NCBI GenBank assembly: GCA_037179385.1
Contig: CM074195.1
Coordinates: 32,940,222-33,004,221, forward strand
Source: Holothuria scabra
Taxonomy: Eukaryota > Echinodermata > Holothuroidea > Aspidochirotida > Holothuriidae
DNA length: 64,000 bases
Direction of reading: 5' to 3'
Shown here: positions 37,106 through 50,500 of the stretch, one piece after another
How the letters are laid out: every line of letters begins with the position of its first letter
Position numbering within the stretch: position 1 is the stretch's first letter
Notes under the pieces: generated by a model
What the model was told of the DNA's origin: nothing
Databases searched by the model: none
The model's input: only the letters and a program-made list of their open reading frames with translations
Position numbers and translations under genes: made by a program

Positions 37106-39399
37106 CACACAATCCCATTTAATCAGAATGCGATCGCATACGTGGCATGAAAATTTTACAAACTTTGCACCCCAACATACAGGTCCTATCCCGATTAACT
37201 GCAAGATCAATATATTAGTGTGAAAAAATTGAAATAAAGCATTCCTTGTCAATGAGAGGAAGTTTTTCCCCCCACTTATTTTGAACATCAATCAGTGAGT
37301 AATATTTGCACAATTTAATTTACTTTAGGAATATTTACAGACATTTTATTTAAAGAAGAAAACGAAGAACACAATATAACCTTGGCATAATAAACGAAGA
37401 AGTACCATGTGAGGACGTGATATACCTCTGCTGCCCTCAGACTCACTTTGGAACACAAATCTAGAGACTTCATTGACTTATTTCTTGAGAAATACACATT
37501 GGATTGGAATGGAAGTTTCACCACTCTGTGTTTTCCTGCAAACGAAAACTCAAATTAGCGACTGTTCAGGTTCTCTACTAAACCTGGGAAATGTCGGGGT
37601 ATGATTTCTCAAGAGTTTCTGTACACTCCGCGCCAACCCATTGGTGACGCTCCCCTTAGATAACCTTCCGAGTAGAATTACATTTTTCGGGGTGAAAATC
37701 ATCGTCCCGTCCCAAAGTGAAATGTTCCCGTAAGCCTATAATAGAGGTCATGCTCTGGTTGGGGATCTGGAGTGGGGAAAAGGTCACCTCCCTCCTCCAC
37801 TGAGAGAAAGAGAACCGTATACGACATGCCCTTTTGCAAAACCTTTTCCCCAACTCAAGATCACTAACCTTAAAGATTGCTTATTTTTGTTAAGAAATAT
37901 CTCCACTTTTCAAAAAAGACCGCAGAATTTTATGTAATATGGGCACGTTGCTTGATATGCCCTTCGCTTTCCTTTACAATTGAGCGTCCTGCGTGTCCTT
38001 GGAATGTTGGAATATATCTCGTTGTAATGGCATTGCCCTACACTTTACAGCCATATGTTGGGTTGGCATTTCCCTGCTGCAGTGGTATCAAAATTAGAAA
38101 TTGAATACAAAGTTAATGTGCTGTGATGACAACAAATTTCCCATAATGCATTAACCTCTCGAAAAAAAAATGCATTACTTTCAAAATTCGTATCTTCTGA
38201 ACGATATATGCTATTGAGATGCAGTTTTTACCAACTAAAAGAAGACTTTTTCTGCATATTTGGAAGTCAATAAATTTTGTCACCGGAAAATTAACTGACT
38301 TGAATATGCAATAAGCAGATGATACCCATAGTAATAAACGGATAAAGAAACACTAAAGAATGAAAACCATGCATGGCGAATATTTTTGCCCTTCTTTTTT
38401 TAAATTTATCAAGAATAAAAAGTTTCTAGCTTTCTAGAGATTCACAGTCTGTCATGATATTGATGATTTTGAATGCGAAATTTCGGCACGCATGTGTTCC
38501 CTTTCGTCACGGTTCGCAATTTGTATCAGAATTGACAAATATGTTCATGACGAATCTGCACGAACCGTGATGTATACAGTTATATGTAGCTGGAACGAAT
38601 ACTGGATGGGTCTTTACCAATTTGTAACGATTTGCAAAATTTCATTCGATCAATTCAATCATTGCTCCTATTGTTTTATCAATTAAAATCCATCTCAACA
38701 GCATTTAGAGCGCCCAACGGTACAACTTACAGTTCTGATTGCAAAACTTCGCCCTGCAGCTTCCCGTTCAATTGCCAGTTTTTACACTTTATGATCTCAG
38801 TAGAACATTCGTGGGGAATGGGTGATCATGCCCATAAATGAATGATTTCCCTCAAACTCCCAAACGCATTTAAAGTATATTTCTGTATGAAAAGATCGAG
38901 GAGTATCTTCGACCAAGTATATAATTATTGGAAATCTTATGCTATAGGCCTAACAATTGGATTTCAAACTACAAAATTTTTTCCGCGTTTTGAGTGTTTT
39001 AGATCCTACCTGGACATAACCTCTTATATTTATTCCTACACAGCGTTTTTGAGGCTTCTTAGACATCAGTGCCAGGTGCGGTTCTAGGTCTTGTTATTTG
39101 GAGGCTTGAAATGGCAGGATATAACTCGGCATTGACAGGCTGAAGACCATGATAACGAAACGAATATGCGTATATCCGTGTCGTGTGTAGGCATTTTTAA
39201 TGGGAAGAATTTATTTAACATTACTGAGAGAATACGAGCAGTTGGTCCCGTTTACCGACATTAATAGCAGAAACGCCAACACTGATTGATATTCACCCGA
39301 CTAAAGAAATTTCCAGTCAAACGAGAAGTTTTGAACTTCCCGGATAGATGATCAGTCCGCGTCTACTCGATTTTATTATGGATTTCAGTTGCGGCGTAT
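37106..39399. other. Unassigned
   Basis: No frame with a recognisable domain. 37590-37640 holds a fragment of the dispersed family with CTCCGCGCCAACC text. Otherwise nothing seen. Confidence 0.4.
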
Positions 39400-41690
39400 G
39401 TCCTTCGGGGGAGGTTTATAAAAAATTTAAATGATCTAAGACAGAAACTTGAAGCTATTTACGATTACAGGTTAATGGGAATTATTATTAGGTCAAGGGC
39501 TCGTTAGGTAGAGGATGGGGGAAAAGAACACCAAATATTTATTTAATTTAGAAAGAAGAAACAAGGTGATTCATACTATCACAGCTTTTATAAATGACCA
39601 TGAGAAAACTGTTACTGATAACATGTCTATTCCGTCAGAGGCGAAAGTTTTTTACAGTAAGCTTTATTCAAAGGACCATTCTTTGACTCATCTCCCCTAA
39701 TCAATGGAACGCTGAATCTTGATCACGAAAAGCTCTCTGATGAGCAGTCAGCTGTTTATTGTGAAGGACGCTTGTCTATTGAAGAATGTGGTCAGGCATG
39801 ACAATACTTATCATCAAATAAAACTCCTGGTACTGACGGGCTCCTTCCTGAATTCTACAAAGTTTTCTGAAATGATATTGGTACTATTGTCTTCGATTCC
39901 CTTAACTATGCCTTTAACAATTATTCAGTCTCTGATGAGCAGGGGAGGGTTATTTTCAAGTTAATTCCGAAGCCAGACAAAGATACTCGCATATCTAAAA
40001 AATTGGCGACCTATAGCGTTACTGAATACTGATTACAAAATTGCAGCTAAATGTCTTGCCACACGACCTAAAGACGTTCTGACTTACATTATTAGTCCCG
40101 AACAGACTGGTTTCTTGAAAAACAGAAATATTACCGAAAACTTGAGATTGGTCCTTGATCTTATCTGGTATTGTAATGAAAATTCTATCCCTGGCTTCCT
40201 TATGTTTTTAGACTATAAAAAGGCCTTTGATATGTTAGACTGGGATTTTATTCAAAATGTTTTGACTTTCTTTAATTTTAGTCCTGATTTTAAGCAATGG
40301 ATAAGAACCCTTTATGGTAACTGTGGATCTTGTGTAATAAATAACGGCTTTTTTTTTCTCTGAGTGTTTCTCCCCATCCCGCGGTGTAAGGCAAGGCTGT
40401 CCCCTTTGTCCTTATCTTTTTATTATGTGTACTGAAATTTTTACTACACTTATTAAATCTAACAGTAAGATTTGTGGAATAACAGTTGGCAATATTAATG
40501 TTAAAATTTCACAGTATGCTGATGACAATGTGATCATTACAGATGTTTCTGTTGATTCTATTAGTGAGCTTTCCAAAGTCCTAATCTACTTTACCAAGTT
40601 ATCAGGATTGAAGGTTAACTTTGAGAAAACCATGTTATTTCCTTTAGGCCGCTTTGCTACCACTTACTCAAATTATTTATCCCATTTCAAGTTTGTTGTT
40701 ACCACTGGACCATTTAAATACCTTGGGATTTCCTTTTCGCATCACGCCGACTGATTTCTTCCGCCTTAACTACTTACCAAAGCTTTCTCGTATTAAGAAT
40801 TTACTTCACATTTGGTCACCTCGGGATTTGTCCCCAAAAGGCAAAATTGTCATTTTAAAGAGTTTTTCAATTTCCCAGCTCGTTTACCTACTAAGCGTTT
40901 TGCCAACACCACCGGACAGGTTTTTTAAGGAGTTGAACACCCTTTTTTTAATTTATTTGGAATAATAAACCCGACTAGATTAAAAGATCTACTATGTATA
41001 ATACTATTAGCTGTGGTGGTCTGAATATGATGGATTTGGACTCTTTTACAAAAAGTCTAAAGACTAAATGGGTTAAGCTTTATCTCGATGATATTTTTAG
41101 GCCTTGGAAGACTATCTTTGATTTTCCTTTAGAAAATTTGGAGGCCCTTTCCTATTTAGATGTAATTTTCAAAAGCATGATATTGTAATCATATCTAACA
41201 TCTTTGTTAAACAGTTTGTGAAGCTCGGTCTTGTTATAAATACCAATCCCGAATGTAGCTTCGGGAACCAAATTGTCTTTAATAACTCTTTTGTTAAAAT
41301 TTACTATGATTCACTGAAAACTGCCAATGTATATCTTGTGAAGCACTTTTTTAATGTTGATGTCAGTGCTTTGGAATATAATGATTTCAAAGAAAAGTGT
41401 CATATTAGAACAATTGCCTTTCACCACTTATTTTGGAATTATATCGGCCATTCCTAGACACTGGAGGTTAAGCCTAGGCGACACGGACAGTATTTCTGTG
41501 TCACAACAGAAGCTGGTAACAGTAATGACAACCCCTAAAGCATCAAGATATGTTTATTGTAATATTATTATTAATAAAGTATCACCCCCACGAGCTATAA
41601 CTCGATGGGAGCCGGATTACCCTTGCTTTGACTTTGACTGGAATTGTATTTTTTCTCTACCTTTTACATCTGTTAGAAATACTCCAAGAA
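39400..41690 (+). pseudogene. L1/Tx1-like LINE ORF2 (RT region), decayed
   Basis: A succession of plus-strand frames. GEKNTKYLFNLERRNK precedes the RT; then NRNITENLRLVLDLIWY; FLMFLDYKKAFDMLDWDFI (motif A); VRQGCPLCPYLF in shifted frame near 40390; KISQYADDNVIITDVS (motif C with the catalytic DD); YLGISF; SRIKNLLHIWSPRDLSPKGK; and WVKLYLDDIFRPW-like text to PKASRYVYCNIIINKVSPPR. Several stops and frameshifts break it (for example near 39700, 39965, 40363, 40750). The 3' end is lost at about 41690, where the hairpin-rich repeat begins. The C-terminal part of this family survives separately at 3798-4345. Confidence 0.8.
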
Positions 41691-41890
41691 GGGTGATATT
41701 CACTCCAGGTAGAGCGAAGTTTCATTCCTTTCAGAGCCCCCTCAGAACCAATCTTAAAAACAGTGATCCCTAGAGACACTTTTCTTATTTTGAATTTCAC
41801 CCTTTTTGGAGTGAATGGACACTATAATGGAGTAATTTCACTTCATCACCCTACAAGAGAGTGAAGAAGCAGTACTGTTTTGTTTAAAGA
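41691..41890. repeat. GAGTGA/TCACTC hairpin-rich repeat, copy C
   Basis: Contains TATTCACTCCAGG, CACCCTTTTTGGAGTGAATG and CAAGAGAGTGAAG units as in the copies at 6905, 12310 and 45455. It joins directly to the broken L1-like LINE. Confidence 0.65.
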
Positions 41891-41914
41891 GTGCATTTTT
41901 TAAATATCAGCTGG

Positions 41915-42015
41915 CAGTGGCGTAGCCACGGGGTGGTTTCGGGGGTTGGAACCCTCCATAACACAATCTTGAAAAGCAAAAAACACCTAAAATGGCAGTT
42001 TCTTCTCTCTCCCCC
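41915..42015 (+). repeat. Dispersed element end CAGTGGCGTAGCCACGGGG, copy 1
   Basis: Matches 47455-47576 in inverted orientation through AACACCTAAAAT(G/A)GCAGT. CAGTGGCGTAGC-type termini are common on hAT-like non-autonomous elements. The other end was not located. Confidence 0.55.
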
Positions 42016-43298
42016 CTGAGATTTTTCGCTCATGTTGCGCTCCAAACCCCCTTGCCCATGACACAACCCAAGGCTGGACATCCCTCCCGTTGGACCCTTC
42101 CCTGAGGACCGAGCTCAGTTATTATTTCATTATCCAAGATGAATTCCACTCTACGCGGTGATTTTTACTTAATTGTGTACGTGCATGTTTTGTTGAGAGA
42201 TCCTTAATCTTTTTTTTACCATTAATTAACAAGATGTAAATTGTATATACAATAAAGAGGACTAAAAACGTCAAATGAGAAAAACAATTAACACTATCGG
42301 ATATCTAAAAAACGTCAAAGGAGACAAAACAGTTAACACTATCGGATAATCTAATTTTGTTCAGTTCTGTTATTGTCTTGACCAAGTCATGAAAATAGCG
42401 TTTCGTCAAACACAATTAGAGTTACTTCTATATCTTAGGCTTAATTGCCTATTGTTCCTTAATGGTAGCAAAACAAATTTCACACAAAAACACGGTCAGA
42501 TTTTATTATAAAAGACAATCCCATTAGGCATAAACCAGGGACCCCCCAGTTTTCAGTGATGGCGCAACGACCACTTGTCATATACTATTATCCAATTACA
42601 GTACTTCATGTCAATGACGTATACAACGGAAATATGCAAACATTATGTAAAGACATCGTATGGGCAGGTGAAAACATTTCATTCATTCACTTCATTCATT
42701 TGTTTGGTTTATCACAACGTAAAAATTTACAAGTAACATTAGCCTAGAACTGGATTTTGCTTCGAAATTCGGGGTCTATTTTTTGAGTGACTGTTAAAGT
42801 CACATGTTTTCCACGTTATATCAAAGTTCCCCACCAAAATCCTATGTCGAATTTGCTCAACGACCTGTGAAATGTCGCCCTCAGAACAGACAGCTATTTT
42901 GGTCAGTGGGCCAACTTTGAGCATTCCAGCATACAAGCAAATTTTCCCATCTTCACTACAGCACTATTCATCCCATTCAGAAGCGGAAAATCTCGATATT
43001 TTGAACCATGTTAGCATGATAGCCTATTTTGGTCTCTATAGTATCATCTTTGGGATGATTTCTCTTCTAACCTGCAAGGGGAAGTTCAATATTGGCAATA
43101 TTCGAGAAATAGTTCCCTATACTTGAGTTAAAGTTCCCTACGTGGGAACCGAGAAGTTAACTTGAACCACTTCATTCAACGGTATTTTGTGTAAATGCAA
43201 CAGAAATGTTGTCATTTCTTCTTTTTTAATCTGAGAGAATTTTGGCCTTCTTAATACCGACTCTGGGAGCCAATTTGTCTTCTTTAATTCCAGTGTAT
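42016..43298. other. Unassigned
   Basis: A short tandem duplication of about 42 bp at 42264-42352 (AACACTATCGGATA twice). Otherwise nothing recognised. Confidence 0.4.
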
Positions 43299-45072
43299 TT
43301 AAAGAGCCCATGAAATGACTCAATGACAATGATTTGGAGTCATTCTCTGACACTATCTATCAACAAAAAAAGCATTTATTTTAAAAAGTTCTGCCCCACA
43401 AAAGAGAAATACTCAAGTGAAGTGGTACCGATTTCAGTCCAACAGTTGAAAAATGAAAAAGATTTAAAAGTGCATTGAACCAAGAATGACATCATCACAG
43501 GAACCCAATTTCACAGTGTGTGTATTATAATGCTATGTTTAAGTGACATTTTGCACACAGATTGGGTAGCATGAGACTGGTACTGGCCAAATAATTTCTC
43601 AAATATATCTGAAGAATGTCCCAGTATAAAGCCAAAAATATATCAATCAAAGTTTGAAATTATCACTCCCAATTCCTCAAAAGAGGAATTTTGTCATTAT
43701 TCACTCAAGCTGTCCCATTCATGTTAGGCCCATCAGTTTGAAATTTTGGTTCCAGCAATCTAGTCGATCTATGACTTAACAACAATTCTTTCAACCAGAA
43801 AAAGAAAAAATTTTAACTCACATTCAATCAGCTTGTTGATATCTCATCCGGACTCCTTTGAAAGACGTCCCTGCCAAGTAAGTTTGTCACTTAGACATTA
43901 ATGTGGAAATCATACAATGGATCTTATACTAGCATAGACTTCAAAATGCATGAAGTTGAAATAGTAACTTCATGCCAACGTTTGATGAAAAAGGACTTCC
44001 TGAAATAACCAAAATATCAGCTAGTCTTTTTCCCAATATAATCACTGTTCCTTTTCTTTGAACCAAGTCAAATTGCATGGACATGCATCCAAAACAACAC
44101 AGAACTTGTTGGGAGTATTTAAAGGCATATTTTCATCATCCCAAACAGTTCCGATTCTCCTAACCTACTTACTTCTAGCCCCTCCCACATTTATCTAAAA
44201 CTCATCTTTATCCAGACACAATCCTAGTTTATTGCTTGATGGCTTGTCCCAGTAGCCATACAAGTCCATAATGTGTAATCAAGACACTATAGTGCCCATG
44301 CTGTTTAATTCAACTATGATGCATTGTTTGAATGTGATGCCAATCAAAGAGCTGTACCAATTGAGAGTTTTGATATATGCATCCTGAAACTGTAGTTTAG
44401 GGTGACGAATGACTGCCTTTAAGCCACTGTGCAGAATGGTATACAGTATTGCATAAGGGCCTATGTTATGAGAGAATCACTGCTTCCTCCCCAATAAAAA
44501 TAATAGTTACGTAACACTGGAGGACAAATGGATGCAATTACATCCCCCAGGAGCCTGAGGTATTTTTCTGTGTGTAAAACCTCTTACCAGGGAACTTCCA
44601 AACACTTGTATGATGTATACCAAACAAGTTTCCCTGCCAGTTGGCTCATGGAATATTTAGAAGTTGCAAAACTCCATCTGTTGAACAGGGGTATTCCTAG
44701 GTGTTGAAACCCCCCTTTTCAGTAGTTTTGTGAAGCAAACTTAGGATTAGGTTTTGTAATGATAATTTGTTGATTATATCAATCATTTTAGGCCATCTAT
44801 ACATGCAAGATCATGTAACATCAACAGAGCAGGGTATACTCCCAAGTGCACTAAAGTACACACACTGTGAAGTTGGGTTCCTGTGATGATGTCATTCTTG
44901 GTTCAACGCACTTTCACATTTTTCAGCTGTTGTGCTGGAAGGGATACCATTTTACTTGAGCATTTCTCTTTCGTGGGGTGGTATATTTTAAAATGAATGC
45001 TATTTTGTTGATTGATAGTGTCAGAGAATGACCCTAAATCATTGTTACTAAGTCATTTCATGGGCTCTTTAA
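43299..45072. mobile_element. Foldback element with ~220-bp inverted ends
   Basis: 43299-43525 is an imperfect inverted match to 44858-45072, from TTAAAGAGCCCATGAAATG at the outer edge to CCAATTTCACAGTGTGTGT at the inner edge. The 1.3-kb interior has no transposase frame. Its part 44115-44425 recurs inverted at 9440-9750, showing it belongs to a dispersed family. Confidence 0.7.
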
Positions 45073-45104
45073 GATGATATGGTAATCAAAAATACAGAAG
45101 CGTA

Positions 45105-45370
45105 GCCGATATTAGTCTTGTTTCAAGACTGGTTAATTTGCGTCCACCACACATCGGCTTGGAAGCAGTACAGAGCCGTATTGCAACTCCCTGATTATAT
45201 TATGCCTACCTAGCACTGCACCCAGTATCTTTCGAACACTCCAAACCTCAAAACATAAGCATTATAGAGGGCGCAGTGCTAAGTAGGCATAATACGGCTC
45301 TGTAGGCTTCCAAGCCGATGTGTGGTGGACGCAAATTAACCAGTGTCTTGAAACAAGACTAAGCCGATAT
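45105..45370. mobile_element. 251-bp MITE with 7-8-bp target-site duplication
   Basis: GCCGATA occurs directly at 45105-45111 and 45363-45369 (GCCGATAT if counted as 8 bp). Between them, 45112-45362 begins TTAGTCTTGTTTCAAGAC and ends with its complement. The inverted arms run about 105 bp, to GCACTGCACCC / GGGCGCAGTGC, with one 20-nt insertion in the left arm. Size, long arms and a 7-8-bp duplication fit a hAT-type MITE. Confidence 0.8.
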
Positions 45371-45454
45371 AAAGTCTCCACTTCGTAATAGGTACCAGTT
45401 ATAAAGACATGAATACCTTCATGAGCGTACATAGCCAACACTTTAAAATCAAGA

Positions 45455-45815
45455 GTAAACTTAGTCACTCTTTGATAGAGTGAAAAATGTGAATATACTC
45501 CATTAGAGTGATAATTCACCCCAAGAAAAGTGTAATTCACTCCAAGAAGGGTGAAATTTACTCCAAAAAGAGAAAAAATTCCCTTTCAACGAGCGAAGTT
45601 GCACTCTTGATGGAGTGCCTACAGTGATCACTCTTAAAAAGAGTGATAATTGCAGGCACTCGTGGAAGAGTGAATCCAGTCGTGAATTTCACTCTTCTTA
45701 GAGTGCATTTAACCCTTCTGGGGGTAGATTTCACTCTAATGAGAGTGAATTCAAAGTTTTCACCCTATTAGAGAGTGATCAAGTTCACTCTTGATTTAAG
45801 AGTGAAACCTACTTT
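45455..45815. repeat. GAGTGA/TCACTC hairpin-rich repeat, copy D (longest)
   Basis: About 360 bp composed almost wholly of TCACTC and GAGTGA words in inverted pairs, for example ATCACTCTTAAAAAGAGTGAT and TTTCACTCTAATGAGAGTGA. 45470-45640 is the reverse complement of the 6905-7052 copy; 45640-45815 adds further units. Confidence 0.75.
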
Positions 45816-46555
45816 TGATGCAAACTTCCAAACTGAACTGGTGAAAACGCACAGATCTTAACTGTCTACCAATAGTCCGACAGTAATTTTCCTCAGCAAC
45901 CGATAGTGAGCCAGACGAGTTTCTGCAAAGAGTGTAGGGTATTTTGGGTGTGCGATGGCAACTTTTGATATTCTAAAGTAGGTGGCGGAAGGTGCAATTA
46001 AAATTTTGGTAGTCTTGGTCAAGACCTAATAACAGTTACTATAGTATTTGCTCATCTCTTTTGAGCACGCCCTCTAACCTTCAGAAATTCGCAACTTTGT
46101 ATTTTAAGACCCGTCCTCACAATGCGACGCGACTTATTGCATGAAGGCAGTCTTGTGGTGAGCGACTGGCGACTAACTAGTTTCTAGAGCATCGTGTCCA
46201 TATTATTCAAGAAGTCGTACGTCAATGAACCGATTCACGCAAAATTCTAACGTTGAACATACTCTTTTATTTGTTACGCTGAAGAGACAGTTATGTGTTC
46301 TGTCCATTTAGATTCATTCCAGAAGTCCGTCATTGTTGTCAGCTACACTTTTCAGTTTCATGCCACCCAACATGTTTGGTGGCATAAAAACTGGGTTGCG
46401 CGTGTGCTTGCAACTAAGTTGAGAAGTATTCTACACTTTACAACGCATCTGAACAATCTCGATGCAATGCATATAGGCGGCGGGAGCGGGGGCCAGGGGG
46501 CCTGGCCCCAATAATTTTTTTATGGGATTTTTTGGGTTCATGGCCCCCTAATAAT
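45816..46555. other. Unassigned
   Basis: No recognised feature; short open frames only. Confidence 0.4.
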
Positions 46556-47450
46556 GCCACTGTCCCACTTTGACGGTTCGACGTCCGGGAAGGACACGGT
46601 TCTGATTCGTGCCTATCCGTAGTGAAACCGTAGACGGGATCGTGGGGTTCCGGGATCCACCGTCGAGATTCCGTAGCCTCGTTTTTGCCGTAGCTCAATT
46701 TCCGACATCTTCAAAAACTTTATTCTTTCCGCCACCAATCGTAGGTAAACGTAAAGCATCGTAGCACAACCGCTCATGCACCGTGGCACAACCATAGAAT
46801 GTCCGTAGCACAGCCGGCCAGAACCGTGGGGATCTGATTTGACCACGGAAAGCTACGAAGACGCTACGGATACTATAAGCTGCACTGCAGTTGTGTCACG
46901 GTGCCTACGTTTACGATACGGATATACTACGGTTATGCTATGAGAGGGTTCCGGTTATCATTTATCATGTGGTCCACGACACCGATAAGCATTCACCATT
47001 TACGAACTGTAGAGATTGCAACGTATTTACATCGCGGCACACACAGAGAAACAATGCCAGACAAAACCAGAGCAGGTAAAAGGGCGGGTGCCCCTGGACA
47101 ATCTGTTTGCCACCCTCACAGGCACCAGCTGAAGTCGAAGCCAACACGGCCGATACCCCAACAGATACAGAGTGCAGCGAAGTAGGGCAGATTGAGAATG
47201 AGCATTGCTTTTTCTTCGTCCAGGAACTTCACGTAGAGTTGTTTTCTGCTAAGCACCATGATGTAGAATGATGCAGTATCAGAGACCCAAGTGCACAAAA
47301 TAGAGACGATCGACCGTAGAAAAAACAGTAACAGAACCGTAGTATATCCGTCGACACCGTCGGGCGGCATCGTAGCACAACCTTGGGAACAGGAGCCAGA
47401 ATTGTGTCATGGGGAGGGTTTCGAGGCACGAAATGAGGGAAAGTCTAAGG
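46556..47450. repeat. Degenerate CCGTAG/CTACGG-rich foldback region
   Basis: GC-richer than its neighbours, with repeated CCGTAG, CCGTGG and CGTAGCACAACC words up to about 46830, then complementary CTACGG words after it. GCACCGTGGCACAAC (about 46776) is mirrored by GTTGTGTCACGGTGC (about 46890). More CGTAGCACAACC text recurs at 47369. Probably a decayed foldback or tandem element. Confidence 0.45.
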
Positions 47451-47454
47451 ATAG

Positions 47455-47576
47455 AGAGAAAAGACTGCTATTTTAGGTGTTTTTGCATTGCAAGGTTGGT
47501 TCGCAGGGGGGAGGGGGGGGGGGTGTTCTAACCCCCGAAACAACACCTCCCCGTGGCTGCGCCACTGCTTGGGAAA
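47455..47576 (-). repeat. Dispersed element end CAGTGGCGCAGCCACGGGG, copy 2
   Basis: Inverted relative to 41915-42015, with an internal G-tract (47504-47522). Confidence 0.55.
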
Positions 47577-50500
47577 CTGGTCACATAACCGCAATCGTCC
47601 GTGGCAAAACCTTGACACTTCCTTAGCACAACCTTTCTGCATCCTTAGTCTTTCCGTGGACACCCTAGCGACACCCTCAGGCGTGGATCCAAACATTTCA
47701 AAAAAAAAAAAGGGGGGAGGGGGGCTGAACTTAGAGAAAGCGGGTAATAGGGACGTACGGTGATTCTCTGTCTGAATATCTCAGTGGCGGAGGAAGCAAT
47801 ATGAAAGTGGGGGCGGAACAATTTTGGACCATGTACCTCTCGCTAAATTGTTCGCTTTTTTTCTACGAGCAAGAACATTTTTTTAAATTACTAGAATCTT
47901 ATCTTTTCTTAAGTTTGAACACTACTGCACTGCGCACGTCGAAAATTTGGGTCCTTTTACACATTTTTATATATGGTGCTTGTTTTGCAAGAAATAGTTT
48001 AGATTCAGGGTGTCTTGTAAAGATATTTGAATGTTTGGGGGACCATCACATAATCTGCGTTTCCTGTTGGCATATACCTGAGATACCATGCCGACTGAAG
48101 ATCGTTAATGTTACATAATGTTATCTAAGGGATGCGGAATGAGGCTTCTCGGAGACATTCAAAAAGCTCCCGAAACTTTGTTATATTTTTTAAACAAAAT
48201 ATTTAAAAATTAAAAGCCTTTATTGAAGAAAATTTTATGGAAACTTTACCGTATAGCGGCTGTGAAACGTTTACCACTGACTACTTTAGGAGCGACCATT
48301 TACTGCATAAAGGGTTGCAGGTTAGGGCGCGCGGAGCCCGCGGAAAAATTTGTCTATTTAAAACTATTAATTACAAATATGAAGCTTTCATTAGGAAGAA
48401 TTCGGAATTTTATGAAAGAAAAGTTGGGACAACCGCACTGTATTTGACTGGTGTTTCAAATGGCAAATTTCCGAATTTTTCACTTTTTAGAGCCCCTCCT
48501 TCTTGTAGCTACGTCACTGCTCTGCAACATTGATCAGTGACAACATTTTGACACTTCAATTACTAAAGAATCCGTCTACACAGACGGACGAACTTAGACT
48601 CTCCGATGACATTTAAAGTTTCCCAAACTTTGTTGTCCTTTTTAGACAAAATATTTCAAAATCAGGAGTTCCCACAGAAGAAAATTTGGATCTCTATGAA
48701 AGACAGTGTACAAAAATAGCAATATAGCTGCCGGTGTCTTTTGATGATGTGGTGGCGCGTATAGTAATATCCGATTTTGTCATTTTCACAGCTCGGAAAA
48801 GTTAAACCAAACTGAATTATAAGCGAGGAATGATGCATTCTATATTGTATTTTGCGGTGCGCCAATTTTGCTTGTTTTTTGAGATTTGGGAAATGAAAAA
48901 GCGGTTTCCTGACCCGGAATGTGGGGGACGGAAGTATGCTTCCGTCCCCTCATTTTTTACAGGGGGGTTTCGCCCCCAGCCTCACGCTTCTTACGCCAAT
49001 GAAATATCTAATCCTGAAAGACCAAGCGGAGCGCCACCATCTGTTGGAGTGGGGCGTAAAAAAAAAAAAAAATGAAAAATCATGATCACTCAGACAGCCG
49101 CCGACTCGCAAGTAGAATCTAAGCAATCGTTATTTTGAGCTTTCGTTTGTAATAAAATTTATACTTTAATAAAAAAAAATAAGTAAGTTATAAAATGGTC
49201 AGAAAATTACCATATAAAATGAACCACTACCGTTGGATGAAATGGTAATGTAAAGAAATTAATCTTTGGAAAATGAGCTGATAGGGGCATTCTACAATCT
49301 ATTTGACTACCTTGCGATATAAGATTACGATGAGTATAATTCGAGCAACTTCATTGACCGACGAAAAGGGAGGATGGTAATGCATCACACACCGTCTAAA
49401 TAGTCTTTCAAGTTTTATCGAACCGCTTTATATAAGGATCCGATGTGTTTGAGCAGCCTGATTAGCTGAAACAGACATCAAGTCAACGTATAGCCCAATT
49501 CTCCGTGGTCAGCATCAACAACTAGGCCTATACCAGGACTTCAATTCTTACGTGCCGCATTATAATAAACACTTGAAACATACTTCAAAGTTTGTGTTTT
49601 GTGTTCCTCCGATATTATTGTTTTTGATCGCTGTCCCTCTTCACCAGGAGTGTTCATGTGTGTCTTCGCACATTGGTCAATCAAACGGGGGAAGGATGTG
49701 GGCAAGGGGTGACGGTAAGACGCCGCCCGACCTATTATACTACCTGCTCCACTGGGGCCACCCAGATGGTCACAGCAACATGATTTGGTCCAAAAGTTTA
49801 CACACCCTGCTCTATACAATAATGAACTACCGTTGGAAACTGAGACAAAACTAACGTGTCGACAGTTCACAGCCACCACGATACATTGCGCGCATGGGCT
49901 CGTGCGACTTTGTGAACATAGTTCAGTCGGTAACGGTCATAACGTCATGACATAGGCCAATTGGCCGACAGCTATTCACATTATTCAAATCTTGTTGTTG
50001 TGGCCAGGGAGTTACAGCTCCCTGTTATGGCGGCAGGAAAGTATTAGATAGCCTTTTCACTCGGGCTTAATATCATACGAGGTTGGTGCATTTGGATTTG
50101 TGTTGTGAGGGAAAGGATGAGCCTGAAATAGCCCCCTGACTTGAATGTTCTCGTAGATATACATTTAGTGAATTTGTTATGGTTGATGTGACGAAAAAAG
50201 GGGGGTGGGCTTTGGCCGTAAAAGCCCCCCCCCCTTGGATCCGCGCCTTACCTAGTTCCATCCTGGAGGTGTTCAACCGTGTCCAAAACACGCCGGTTTC
50301 ACCACGGTTCATAATTCCGTAGCAAACGGGGACCGAAGCCGTGAAAGTGGGACAGGGGCTTAACTGAATGTCGGAAAATAAATTTTCAAAAGGGCAATAA
50401 GCCCATTTGGGAATTAACACGTTTAAGTTGCTTTTATTACATTTCGCCTATTCTTTGGCTCAATTATTACATTTCAGAGTGCAAAAGTTGCAAAGCTGCC

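Noticed and set aside
47783..48520. hAT-like element with CAGTGGCGGA / TACGTCACTG ends
   Set aside because: Ends match over only a few bases and no target duplication is visible.
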